Assembly (NCBI RefSeq): GCF_000956475.1
Contig: NZ_JYJB01000010.1
Span: forward strand, 868,001-932,000
Reading direction: 5' to 3'
Source: Microbacterium hydrocarbonoxydans
GTDB taxonomy: Bacteria > Actinomycetota > Actinomycetes > Actinomycetales > Microbacteriaceae
Length of the DNA: 64,000 bases
How positions within the stretch are numbered: position 1 is the stretch's first letter; each line of letters opens with the position of its first letter. Both the position numbers and the translations under genes were made by a program. Shown here piece by piece: positions 45,083 through 51,924 of this stretch. The notes under the pieces were generated by a model. It saw only the letters and a list, made by a program, of their open reading frames with translations. It was not told where the DNA came from and did not search any database.

Positions 45083-46150
45083 GTGAGCATCCTCTTCTCC
45101 CCCTCGACCATCAGATCCGTCACGTTCCGCAACCGCCTGTGGGTGTCGCCGATGTGCATGTACAGCGCCGTCGACGGCGTGGTGCAGGAGTGGCATCACA
45201 CGCACCTCGCGCAGTTCGCATCCGGCGGCGCCGGCCTCGTCGTCGCCGAGGCGACCGCCGTGGTTCCTGAGGGGCGGATCTCACCTAGGGACGCGGGGAT
45301 CTGGAACGACGAGCAGCGGGATGCCTGGGCGCCGGTGGTGCAGGCGATCCACGATCGGGGTGCGCACGCCGGCATCCAGCTCGCGCACGCCGGACGCAAG
45401 GCGTCGACCTGGTGGCCGTGGGCCGCGGAGCGCGGCTCCGTTCCTGTGTCAGAGGGCGGCTGGACGACCGCCGCGCCCTCCGCCGTGGCCTTCGAGGGCT
45501 TCGCCGAGCCGGTCGCAGTCGACGCCGCGGGCATCGACGGGATCGTCACCGCCTTCGCAGCCGCCGCACGTCGCGCTGTGGATGCCGGTTTCGACGTCAT
45601 CGAGATCCATGGCGCACACGGCTACCTGCTGCACCAGTTCCTCTCGCCGCTGTCGAATCTTCGCACCGACGAGTACGGCGGCTCGCTCGAGAACAGGGCC
45701 CGGCTGCTGCTCCGGGTCGTCGACGCGGTGCGCGCCGAGGTCGGCGCCGACGTGCCGGTGTTCGTGCGCATCTCGGCCACAGACCACGCACCCGGAGGTT
45801 TCGACGCCGAGGAGGCGACGACGGTCGCCATGTGGGCGCAGGAGCACGGCGCCGACCTCATCGACGTCTCCAGCGGCGGGCTCGTCGCCCATCAGCAGAT
45901 CAGTGTGTTCCCCGGCTACCAGGTCGACCTCGCCGGAGCCGTCCGACAGGGCGGCCGCATCCCCACGACCGCGGTCGGCCTGATCACCGCGGCGGCCCAG
46001 GCCGAGCAGGTGCTCGCCGACGGCCACGCCGATGCGATCTTCGCCGGCCGCGAGTGGCTGCGCGATCCGCATTTCGGCCTGCGCGCCGCCCATGAACTCG
46101 GCGCCGACGTGGTCTGGCCTCCCCAGTACGAGCGCGCCCGCTGGCGCTGA
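45083..46150 (+). CDS. NADH:flavin oxidoreductase (Old Yellow Enzyme, YqjM type)
   Basis: 355 residues, FMN-dependent TIM barrel. RLWVSPMCMYSAVDG near the start carries the Cys of the YqjM/thermophilic-like class. VVEATAVVPEGRISPRD-like EATAVVPEGRIS, IQLAHAGRKAS, EIHGAHGYLLHQFLSPLSN (His pair and Tyr) and GREWLRDP near the end are all expected. It reduces activated C=C bonds of enones or nitro compounds. Starts with GTG. Confidence 0.93.
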   Translation: MSILFSPSTIRSVTFRNRLWVSPMCMYSAVDGVVQEWHHTHLAQFASGGAGLVVAEATAVVPEGRISPRDAGIWNDEQRDAWAPVVQAIHDRGAHAGIQLAHAGRKASTWWPWAAERGSVPVSEGGWTTAAPSAVAFEGFAEPVAVDAAGIDGIVTAFAAAARRAVDAGFDVIEIHGAHGYLLHQFLSPLSNLRTDEYGGSLENRARLLLRVVDAVRAEVGADVPVFVRISATDHAPGGFDAEEATTVAMWAQEHGADLIDVSSGGLVAHQQISVFPGYQVDLAGAVRQGGRIPTTAVGLITAAAQAEQVLADGHADAIFAGREWLRDPHFGLRAAHELGADVVWPPQYERARWR

Positions 46151-46155
46151 CCCTG

Positions 46156-46190
46156 CGACGGGTGCGCGGTCAGAGACCGCGCACCCGTCG
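46156..46190. terminator. Bidirectional terminator at the Old Yellow Enzyme / CBS gene junction
   Basis: CGACGGGTGCGCGGTC (46156-46171) pairs perfectly with GACCGCGCACCCGTCG (46175-46190) around loop AGA. It starts 5 bp after the oxidoreductase stop. One arm is formed by the last codons and stop of the convergent CNNM/CBS gene. Confidence 0.82.
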
Positions 46191-47231
46191 GGTCGCATCG
46201 CGGACCTCGCCGACCAGCTCCTCGAGGATGTCCTCGAGGAAGAGCACCGCGATGGTCTCGCCGCGGGCGTCGCGCACCCTGGCCAGGTGGCGGCCGGCAC
46301 GGCGCATCAAGGCGAGCGCGTCCTCGAGGTCCGTGTCCTCCTGCACCGGCACCATGTGGTGGATGCGCTTGGCGGGCACCGGCTCGGCGAGCTTCGCGGC
46401 GGCGTTCGGGCCGTCGGATGCACGCAGCACGTCCTTGAGGTGCACGTATCCGATGGCGGTGCTCTCCTCGTCGACGATCACGTAACGCGAGAACCCGTAG
46501 CGCGCGACGGCCTTCTCGATGTCATCCGGTGTGGTCGACTGCGGAAGGGTCACGAGCTGACTCAGCGGCACCGCGATGTCGCGGGCCTTCTTGTCCGTGA
46601 ACTCGACGGCCGCGGCCACCGCCCCCGCCGTATCGGAGAGGATGCCCTCGCGACGCGACTGATCGACGATCGTGGCGACCTCGTCGAGTGTGAAGGTCGA
46701 TGCGGCCTCGTTCTTCGGCTCGACGCGGAAAAGGCGCAGCACGCCGTTCGCCGAGGCGTTCAGCACCCAGATGACGGGCATGAACACCTTCGAGACCCAC
46801 ACCAGCGGCGGGGCGAGAAGCAGCACCGCCCGATCCGGGACCGAGAACGCGAGGTTCTTGGGCACCATCTCGCCGAACACGACGTGCAGGAACGAGACGA
46901 TCAGCAGGGTGATCGCGAACGACACCGCGTCGACCGCGGCATCCGCCCATCCGAAGGCGTGCATGGGAGCCGCCAGAAGATGGTGGATGGCGGGTTCCGA
47001 CACGTTCAGGATCAGCAGGGAGCAGATCGTGATGCCCAGCTGCGAGGTCGCGAGCATGAGCGTCGCGTGCTCCATCGCGTACAGCGCGGTCTTGGCCGAG
47101 CGCGAGCCGGCCTCTGCACGCGGCTCGATCTGAGAACGACGAGCAGAGATCACCGCGAACTCGGCGCCGACGAAGAAGGCGTTGCCGAGCAGCAGCACGA
47201 CGAGCCAGACGATTCCTGCCCAGTCGCTCAT
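46170..47231 (-). CDS. CNNM/CBS-domain membrane protein (hemolysin family), short form
   Basis: 353 residues. An N-terminal DUF21 membrane domain (about 1-190) with NAFFVGAEFAVISARRSQ and TSQLGITICSLLI, then a CBS pair (about 215-340). The CorC_HlyC C-terminal domain present in the next gene is missing, so the protein ends after CBS2 with VRDATRRVRGL. Members act in Mg/Co export or other cation handling. Starts at an ATG overlapping the upstream stop (ATGA). Confidence 0.88.
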   Translation of the reverse strand: MSDWAGIVWLVVLLLGNAFFVGAEFAVISARRSQIEPRAEAGSRSAKTALYAMEHATLMLATSQLGITICSLLILNVSEPAIHHLLAAPMHAFGWADAAVDAVSFAITLLIVSFLHVVFGEMVPKNLAFSVPDRAVLLLAPPLVWVSKVFMPVIWVLNASANGVLRLFRVEPKNEAASTFTLDEVATIVDQSRREGILSDTAGAVAAAVEFTDKKARDIAVPLSQLVTLPQSTTPDDIEKAVARYGFSRYVIVDEESTAIGYVHLKDVLRASDGPNAAAKLAEPVPAKRIHHMVPVQEDTDLEDALALMRRAGRHLARVRDARGETIAVLFLEDILEELVGEVRDATRRVRGL

Positions 47232-48544
47232 CGGGCCGCCTCCTCGGTGCCGGCATCCGCACTCGGGACGTAGCGGATGCGGTCGATGCGGCGGCCGTCC
47301 ATGCGCACGACCTGCAGGAGCCCTGAATCGACGGGTACCTCATCGCCGATCTTGGGGACGCGCTCGAGCACGCTCATGACGTAGCCGGCGACGGTGTCGT
47401 ACACGTCGCCCTCCGGCACGTCGACGCCGGCGCGGCTGCGCAGCTCGTCGGGGCGGAGCTCGCCCGGGAACGTCACGCCGTCGCGTCCGACGATCACGCC
47501 GGCGCGGGTGCGGTCGTGCTCGTCGGAGACCTCTCCGACGATCTCCTCGACGAGGTCCTCGAGCGTCACCAGACCTGCCGTGCCGCCGTACTCGTCGACC
47601 ACGACCGCGAGCTGATAGCCACGGGCGCGCAGTTCGGAGATGAGTCCGTCGACGTGCACCGTCTCGGGCACACGCAGAGGCTCCGTGGCCAGGGCGCCCA
47701 CCGGCACCTCGGCGCGGCGCTCTCGCGGCACGGAGATCGCCGCCTTGAGATGCACGACACCGGTGATGTCGTCGAGATCGTCGTCGTACACCGGGAAGCG
47801 GCTGTGCCCCGTGCGGCGCGCGAGCTGGATGACGTCGTCGGCGGAATCGCCCGCGGAGATCGCGTGCATGCTCGGACGAGGCGTCATCACGTCGGCGGCC
47901 GTGAGGCGCGCGAAGGTCAGGGTGCGGTCGAGGAGAGTAGCCGTGTCCTCCTCGAGGACGCCGGCGCTGGCGGAGCGGCGCACGAGGGAGGAGAGCTCCT
48001 CGGCGGTGCGGGCGCCCGAGAGCTCCTCCTTCGGCTCGATCCCCATGCTGCGCAGCACTCCGTTGGCGCTGCCGTTCAGCACGACGACGGCCGGCTTGAA
48101 GACGGTCGTGAACGCGACCTGGAACGGGATGACGAGCTTGGCCGTCGCCAGCGGCAGAGCCAGGGCGAAGTTCTTCGGGACGAGCTCGCCGAGGATCATC
48201 GACAGTGCGGTCGCCACGAGCATCGCGACAACGGTTGCGATCGGCGCGATCGCCGCCTCGGGGATGCTCCAAGCCATGAGCGTCGGCCGCAGGAGGTTCG
48301 ACAGCGCGGGTTCCATCGTGTACCCGGTGAGCAGGGTCGTGAGGGTGATGCCGAGCTGCGCCGCCGAGAGATGCGTGGAGGTGTGCCGGAGGGCGCCGAT
48401 CGTGAGGGACAGTCGTGATTCACCACGCGCGCGGCGCGCTTCAAGGTCGGCGCGGTCGAGATTGACCAGCGCGAACTCGCTCGCGACGAACAGGCCGGTT
48501 CCGACTGTGAGCAGGAGCCCCACGCCCAGGAGGACGTAATCCAT
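47228..48544 (-). CDS. CNNM/CBS/CorC-domain membrane protein (hemolysin family), full form
   Basis: 438 residues: DUF21 membrane domain with VASEFALVNLDRADLEARR and AAQLGITLTTLLTGY, CBS pair with DVMTPRPSMHAISAGDSADD and VVDEYGGTAGLVTLEDL, and a CorC_HlyC domain at about 345-430. The pair of paralogous genes in tandem with 4-bp overlap is common in actinobacteria. Likely acts in divalent cation homeostasis at the cytoplasmic membrane. Confidence 0.9.
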   Translation of the reverse strand: MDYVLLGVGLLLTVGTGLFVASEFALVNLDRADLEARRARGESRLSLTIGALRHTSTHLSAAQLGITLTTLLTGYTMEPALSNLLRPTLMAWSIPEAAIAPIATVVAMLVATALSMILGELVPKNFALALPLATAKLVIPFQVAFTTVFKPAVVVLNGSANGVLRSMGIEPKEELSGARTAEELSSLVRRSASAGVLEEDTATLLDRTLTFARLTAADVMTPRPSMHAISAGDSADDVIQLARRTGHSRFPVYDDDLDDITGVVHLKAAISVPRERRAEVPVGALATEPLRVPETVHVDGLISELRARGYQLAVVVDEYGGTAGLVTLEDLVEEIVGEVSDEHDRTRAGVIVGRDGVTFPGELRPDELRSRAGVDVPEGDVYDTVAGYVMSVLERVPKIGDEVPVDSGLLQVVRMDGRRIDRIRYVPSADAGTEEAAR

Positions 48545-48660
48545 CAGAGTCTCCTCTCGCTTCCGAGAGGCGGGCTGTGGGGCGATCTACTGCAACTGGG
48601 AGGGTCGTCCATGGTGGTCACGATTGTACAGAAGTCCGCTGTAGGCGGGGCGGATGGCGG
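48545..48660. other. Upstream region of the CNNM/CBS operon
   Basis: 116 bp before the repeat array. It must contain the promoter of the minus-strand CNNM/CBS pair. I saw no confident element beyond GAGAGGAGACTC-like sequence at the ribosome-binding position near 48548. Confidence 0.3.
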
Positions 48661-48805
48661 TCGCGCTGCGCTTCTCCCGCTCGCGCTGCGCTTCTCCCGC
48701 TCGCGCTGCTGGATCGTGCTCGCGCTGCTGGATCGTACTCGCGCTATCGAAGCTTCTGCAGCGCGTGCGTAGTTCAACAGCGCTACGTGAAGTTCTGCAG
48801 CGCGA
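48661..48805. repeat. Phased octamer array A
   Basis: Five forward copies starting with TCGCGCT at 48661, 48681, 48701, 48720 and 48739, followed by three inverted copies CAGCGC(G/T) at 48759, 48778 and 48798. Spacing is 20, 20, 19, 19, 20, 19, 20 bp. The first two units are identical 20-mers. The centre of the array is GAAGCTTC. It ends 20 bp beyond the stop of the nuclease-like gene. Confidence 0.9.
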
Positions 48806-48824
48806 GCGGGGCGGATGCTGTCGT

Positions 48825-49784
48825 TCAGTGTCCCCGCGGACGGGGTAAGCGCGACGGCAGACCGTCCGCCGTGAGGATGTCGTAGAGCAGCGTCGGCTTC
48901 AGGTGGGCAGGCGTCCGCCACCTGGACAACGCCGAGACCATTCGCCGCAGGGCATCCGACCGGTCCTTCTCCTCGAGCAGCGCCTGCTGCGGCGTGCGGC
49001 CGGCGAGGAGATCCGGGTCGAAGTACTTCCCGGTTCCATCGAACTCGGCAGCGTGATCGAAGTCCTCGAAGTAGTAGTCCGGTCGCGCGATGCGCCCGTT
49101 CGGGAGGACGAACTTCTTCTGCAGCACCGGCCGCGGAAAGCCCAGTCTGTCCAGGAGCACTCGCCCCTCCGACTCTCGCACCGAGTCGGAGAGAGGCGTC
49201 CCGAACGCGATCGCCGCCGGCACCCGGCGAAAGCCGCGACGCCAGGTCGCGTCGACGAGTGCGCGAAGTGCGTCGACGTCCGTGAGCGCACCGCCCTTCC
49301 TCCGCTCCCAGAGCGCCTGATCGATGGCGATGACGGCATCCCGGAACTGCGACGCCGCGGCGAGATCGAGCGCAGTCTGCGCCGGCGTGGTCACGAGATG
49401 CCCGCGCCACTCCATGAGCTCGACATCGTCAAAGCCGAGCGCGTGTCGGCGCACCGCTCCTGAAGATCGCCCGCCTGAGGCTCGAGGGATACGGACGTCC
49501 ACCCTGTCGGGCCAGGCGCCGATCCGGTCCATGCCGTGCACGGCCGCCGCGGAGTTCAGCATCAGGACCACCGGTCCTCGCGCTCGGTCAGCCACTTCCA
49601 GCACCCTGGTGAAGTGTCGGTTCATGGGCGTGAGGGCCTGCCATTCGTCCGTGCGTGCGAAGCTGCCCGCCACGATGCGGGTCACCGAGCCGGCCTTCAC
49701 CTCGGCGGCCAATCGTCGGTCGTCGATATCTGGCCGGTCACGACGGCGGTGGACGACGATCGGATGCTCGGTGCGAATCCCCAT
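48825..49784 (-). CDS. AbiEi-like winged-helix protein with DUF559/PD-(D/E)XK-like C-terminus
   Basis: About 319 residues. The N-terminal part (LAAEVKAGSVTRIVAGSFA, about 25-45) resembles the winged-helix start of AbiEi-family antitoxins, and TTPAQTALDLAAASQFRDAV (about 140-160) is typical of that family's middle domain. The C-terminal third (about 225-285) has RPDYYFEDFDHAAEFDGTGK and EEKDRSDALRRM, with acidic and Lys residues spaced like the Vsr/DUF559 branch of PD-(D/E)XK nucleases. No partner toxin gene is adjacent. Start MGIRTEHPI is uncertain; a longer ORF to 49859 exists. It is surrounded by three arrays of phased repeats. Function is not established. Confidence 0.7.
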   Translation of the reverse strand: MGIRTEHPIVVHRRRDRPDIDDRRLAAEVKAGSVTRIVAGSFARTDEWQALTPMNRHFTRVLEVADRARGPVVLMLNSAAAVHGMDRIGAWPDRVDVRIPRASGGRSSGAVRRHALGFDDVELMEWRGHLVTTPAQTALDLAAASQFRDAVIAIDQALWERRKGGALTDVDALRALVDATWRRGFRRVPAAIAFGTPLSDSVRESEGRVLLDRLGFPRPVLQKKFVLPNGRIARPDYYFEDFDHAAEFDGTGKYFDPDLLAGRTPQQALLEEKDRSDALRRMVSALSRWRTPAHLKPTLLYDILTADGLPSRLPRPRGH

Positions 49785-49897
49785 GACCGAACCCTGCCAC
49801 CGCGGCGACAGCATCCACTCGCTTTCCACAGGAGGTGAAGCCCTGATCGGCTCACGCACGAATGTGCAGGAGAAGTCATCTCGGCGACAACCGCACC
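49785..49897. other. Upstream region of the nuclease-like gene
   Basis: 113 bp between the start of the nuclease-like gene and array B. Probably contains its promoter; GGAGGTG near 49830 on the plus strand is not linked to a gene. Nothing else recognised. Confidence 0.3.
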
Positions 49898-50003
49898 TCG
49901 CGCTGCTGTATCCCGCATCGCGCGGCTCAAGTCCGTTCGCGCTGCCGAAACGTCAGCAGCGCGAGCCAACATCGACAGCACAGCCCTCAGGAGAGCAGCG
50001 CGA
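49898..50003. repeat. Phased octamer array B
   Basis: Three forward copies (TCGCGCTG 49898, TCGCGCGG 49918, TCGCGCTG 49937) then three inverted copies (CAGCGCGA 49957, CAGCACAG 49976, CAGCGCGA 49996). Spacing 20, 19, 20, 19, 20 bp. The centre is GAAACGTC. Part of the same family as arrays A and C. Confidence 0.88.
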
Positions 50004-50091
50004 TTCCGAGGAAGAGACCCACCCGGCGCGCACGAGACGGACTCACCGGATCAACGCGGCGGGCGTGAACCGCCCGCGGCTGTTCCCCTCG

Positions 50092-50197
50092 TCGCGCGGC
50101 TCAAATCAGCTCGCGCTGCCGAAACTTCAGCAGCGCGAGCCGACATCGACAGCGCAACCTGGAGAAGAGCAGCGCGAAGCTGAGAAGGACAGCGTGA
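50092..50197. repeat. Phased octamer array C
   Basis: Two forward copies (TCGCGCGG 50092, TCGCGCTG 50111) then four inverted copies (CAGCGCGA 50131, CAGCGCAA 50150, CAGCGCGA 50170, CAGCGTGA 50190). Spacing 19, 20, 19, 20, 20 bp. The centre is GAAACTTC. The core 50092-50153 is about 92 percent identical to 49918-49979 of array B. Confidence 0.88.
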
Positions 50198-50217
50198 ACG
50201 TCGATGCGGGAGCCGAG

Positions 50218-50307
50218 ACGCGGATCCCGCAGACGCGGATCCCGGAGACGCGGACGCCCGAGCGGCGGACGCCCGAGCGGCGGACGCCCAAGCGGCGGAC
50301 GCCGGTC
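50218..50307. repeat. 15-bp tandem repeat, six units, abutting guaB1 stop
   Basis: Six 15-bp units starting at 50218, 50233, 50248, 50263, 50278 and 50293, from ACGCGGATCCCGCAG to CGGCGGACGCCGGTC. The array ends three bases before the guaB1 stop codon, so it lies in its 3' untranslated region. The unit length is a multiple of three, so it reads as a pentapeptide repeat in several frames, but no gene with start and family features uses it. Confidence 0.85.
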
Positions 50308-50309
50308 TC

Positions 50310-51764
50310 CTACCAGCTGACCGGCAGCGCCTTGCCCTCTTCGTACCCGGCCGCGGACTGCAGGCCGACGTGCGCGCGCTCGTGGAATTCCGGCACGGAC
50401 GACGCGCCGGCGTAGGTGAACGACGAGCGCACGCCCGACGTGATCATGTCGAGGAGGTCCTCCACACCGGGGCGCAGCGGATCGAGATAGATCTTCGACG
50501 AGGAGATGCCCTCGGCGAACAGCTCTTTGCGCGCCCGTTCGTACGCGTCGAGCCGTCCGAACCGCGCCTGCACGGCCTTCGTCGAGGCCATGCCCCACGA
50601 CTCCTTGTACAGGCGACCGTCGGCGTCTCGCTGCAGCTCGCCAGGAGCTTCGATCGTGCCGGCGAACCACGAGCCGATCATGACGGATGCCGCACCCGCC
50701 GCGAGCGCCAGGGCCACGTCCCGCGGATAGCGCACGCCCCCGTCGGCCCAGACGTGCGCGCCGAGCTCTCGAGCGGCCTCCGCGGTCTCCAGAACGGCCG
50801 AGAACTGCGGGCGGCCGACGGCGGTCATCATGCGAGTCGTGCACATTGCCCCCGGCCCCACGCCGACCTTCAGGATCGACGCCCCCGCCTCGACCAGGTC
50901 GCGCACGCCGTCGGCAGTGACGATGTTCCCCGCGACGAGGGGAAGCCCCAGGCCCAGGGCCGACACCTGAGAAAGTGCGCGCAGCATCCCCTCCTGATGA
51001 CCGTGGGCGGTGTCGAGAACCAGCACGTCGACGCCGGCGGCCGCCAGAGCCTTCGCCTTCGACACCACGTCTGTGTTGATGCCCACCGCGGCGGCGACCG
51101 CGAGACGGCCGTCGGCGTCGAGTGCGGGGCGGTACAGCGTGGAGCGAAGGGCGCTGCGTGCACTGAGCGTGCCGACCAGATGCCCGTGGTGCATCACCGA
51201 GACCATCTCGACACCCGCGTCTGTGATCACGTCGAAGGCATGACGCTCGGAGCCGATGTCATCCGCATCCAGCGCGGGAGTGCCCGCGTGCACGAGATCG
51301 CCGAGCTGTGCGTCCGGCAAGGCGGTCGCGAGCCGGGTCGCCGGAAGGATGCCGAGGATCCGCTCCGCGGCATACGGCGCATCGCCGGAGGCGACCACGA
51401 TCCCGTGTCCCGCTGTCGCAGGGAGCAGGCGAAGAGCGTCGGCGACGGATGCCGAGGGTGCGAGCGCGATCGGCGTGTCCCACAGCACCGGCTGCGACTT
51501 GACGTCGCGGATCGCCGCGTCCAGATCCTGCAGCGGCATGTCCTGGGGAAGCACGCCGAGCCCGCCGCGCCGCGCCAGCGCCGCTGCGAGCCGCGGCCCC
51601 GTGACCGAGTTCATGTTCGAGGCGACGAGCGGCAGCGTCGCCGGCGTGCCGTCGTGCGGGGTCAGATCGACCTGCAGGCGGCTCGTGACTCCCGATCGGC
51701 GTGGCACCAGGAACACGTCCGAATAGGTGAGGTCGACGGTGGGCTGCTCTCCTGCGAACTCCAT
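50310..51764 (-). CDS. guaB1: GuaB1 family IMP dehydrogenase-related protein (GMP reductase type)
   Basis: 484 residues. IMPDH/GMPR barrel with a CBS insertion (about 95-225). LPLVASNMNSVTGPRLAAAL near the start, GINTDVVSKAKALAAAGVDVLVLDTAHG, and the catalytic Cys loop VGVGPGAMCTTRMMTAVG are clear. The TTR(M) variant and MSNMNSV-like N-terminus match actinobacterial GuaB1, of which the mycobacterial member was shown to be a GMP reductase. ATG with GGAGGG upstream. Divergent from kgd. Confidence 0.9.
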   Translation of the reverse strand: MEFAGEQPTVDLTYSDVFLVPRRSGVTSRLQVDLTPHDGTPATLPLVASNMNSVTGPRLAAALARRGGLGVLPQDMPLQDLDAAIRDVKSQPVLWDTPIALAPSASVADALRLLPATAGHGIVVASGDAPYAAERILGILPATRLATALPDAQLGDLVHAGTPALDADDIGSERHAFDVITDAGVEMVSVMHHGHLVGTLSARSALRSTLYRPALDADGRLAVAAAVGINTDVVSKAKALAAAGVDVLVLDTAHGHQEGMLRALSQVSALGLGLPLVAGNIVTADGVRDLVEAGASILKVGVGPGAMCTTRMMTAVGRPQFSAVLETAEAARELGAHVWADGGVRYPRDVALALAAGAASVMIGSWFAGTIEAPGELQRDADGRLYKESWGMASTKAVQARFGRLDAYERARKELFAEGISSSKIYLDPLRPGVEDLLDMITSGVRSSFTYAGASSVPEFHERAHVGLQSAAGYEEGKALPVSW

Positions 51765-51924
51765 CCCTCCACGGTACCGAGATATGCCGTCTCGTGGCGT
51801 GCCGTCGCGACGAATCGTCTGGGGAAACACGTTAGGCTTGTTGGTCGAGAGTGTGCGGACCCGAGCGCATCCTGCGCCTGCGCGAGCACATGTGAGATTC
51901 AGCGATGAAAGAGGGCGATCGAGC

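Noticed and set aside
48654-48848. Small ORFs that read through array A and the arrays B/C region
   Set aside because: The 19/20 bp period shifts frame at every unit, so no protein repeat is preserved, and no ribosome-binding site or start pattern fits.
48661-50197. CRISPR array
   Set aside because: The repeated words are only 8 bp, invert in the middle, and are separated by 11-12 bp; no cas genes are present.
49324-50415. Plus-strand frame covering arrays B and C and the 15-bp repeat (pentapeptide-like TRIPE/RRTPE)
   Set aside because: It begins opposite the nuclease-like gene and ends inside guaB1 on the other strand; the pentapeptide pattern is a by-product of the 15-bp DNA repeat.
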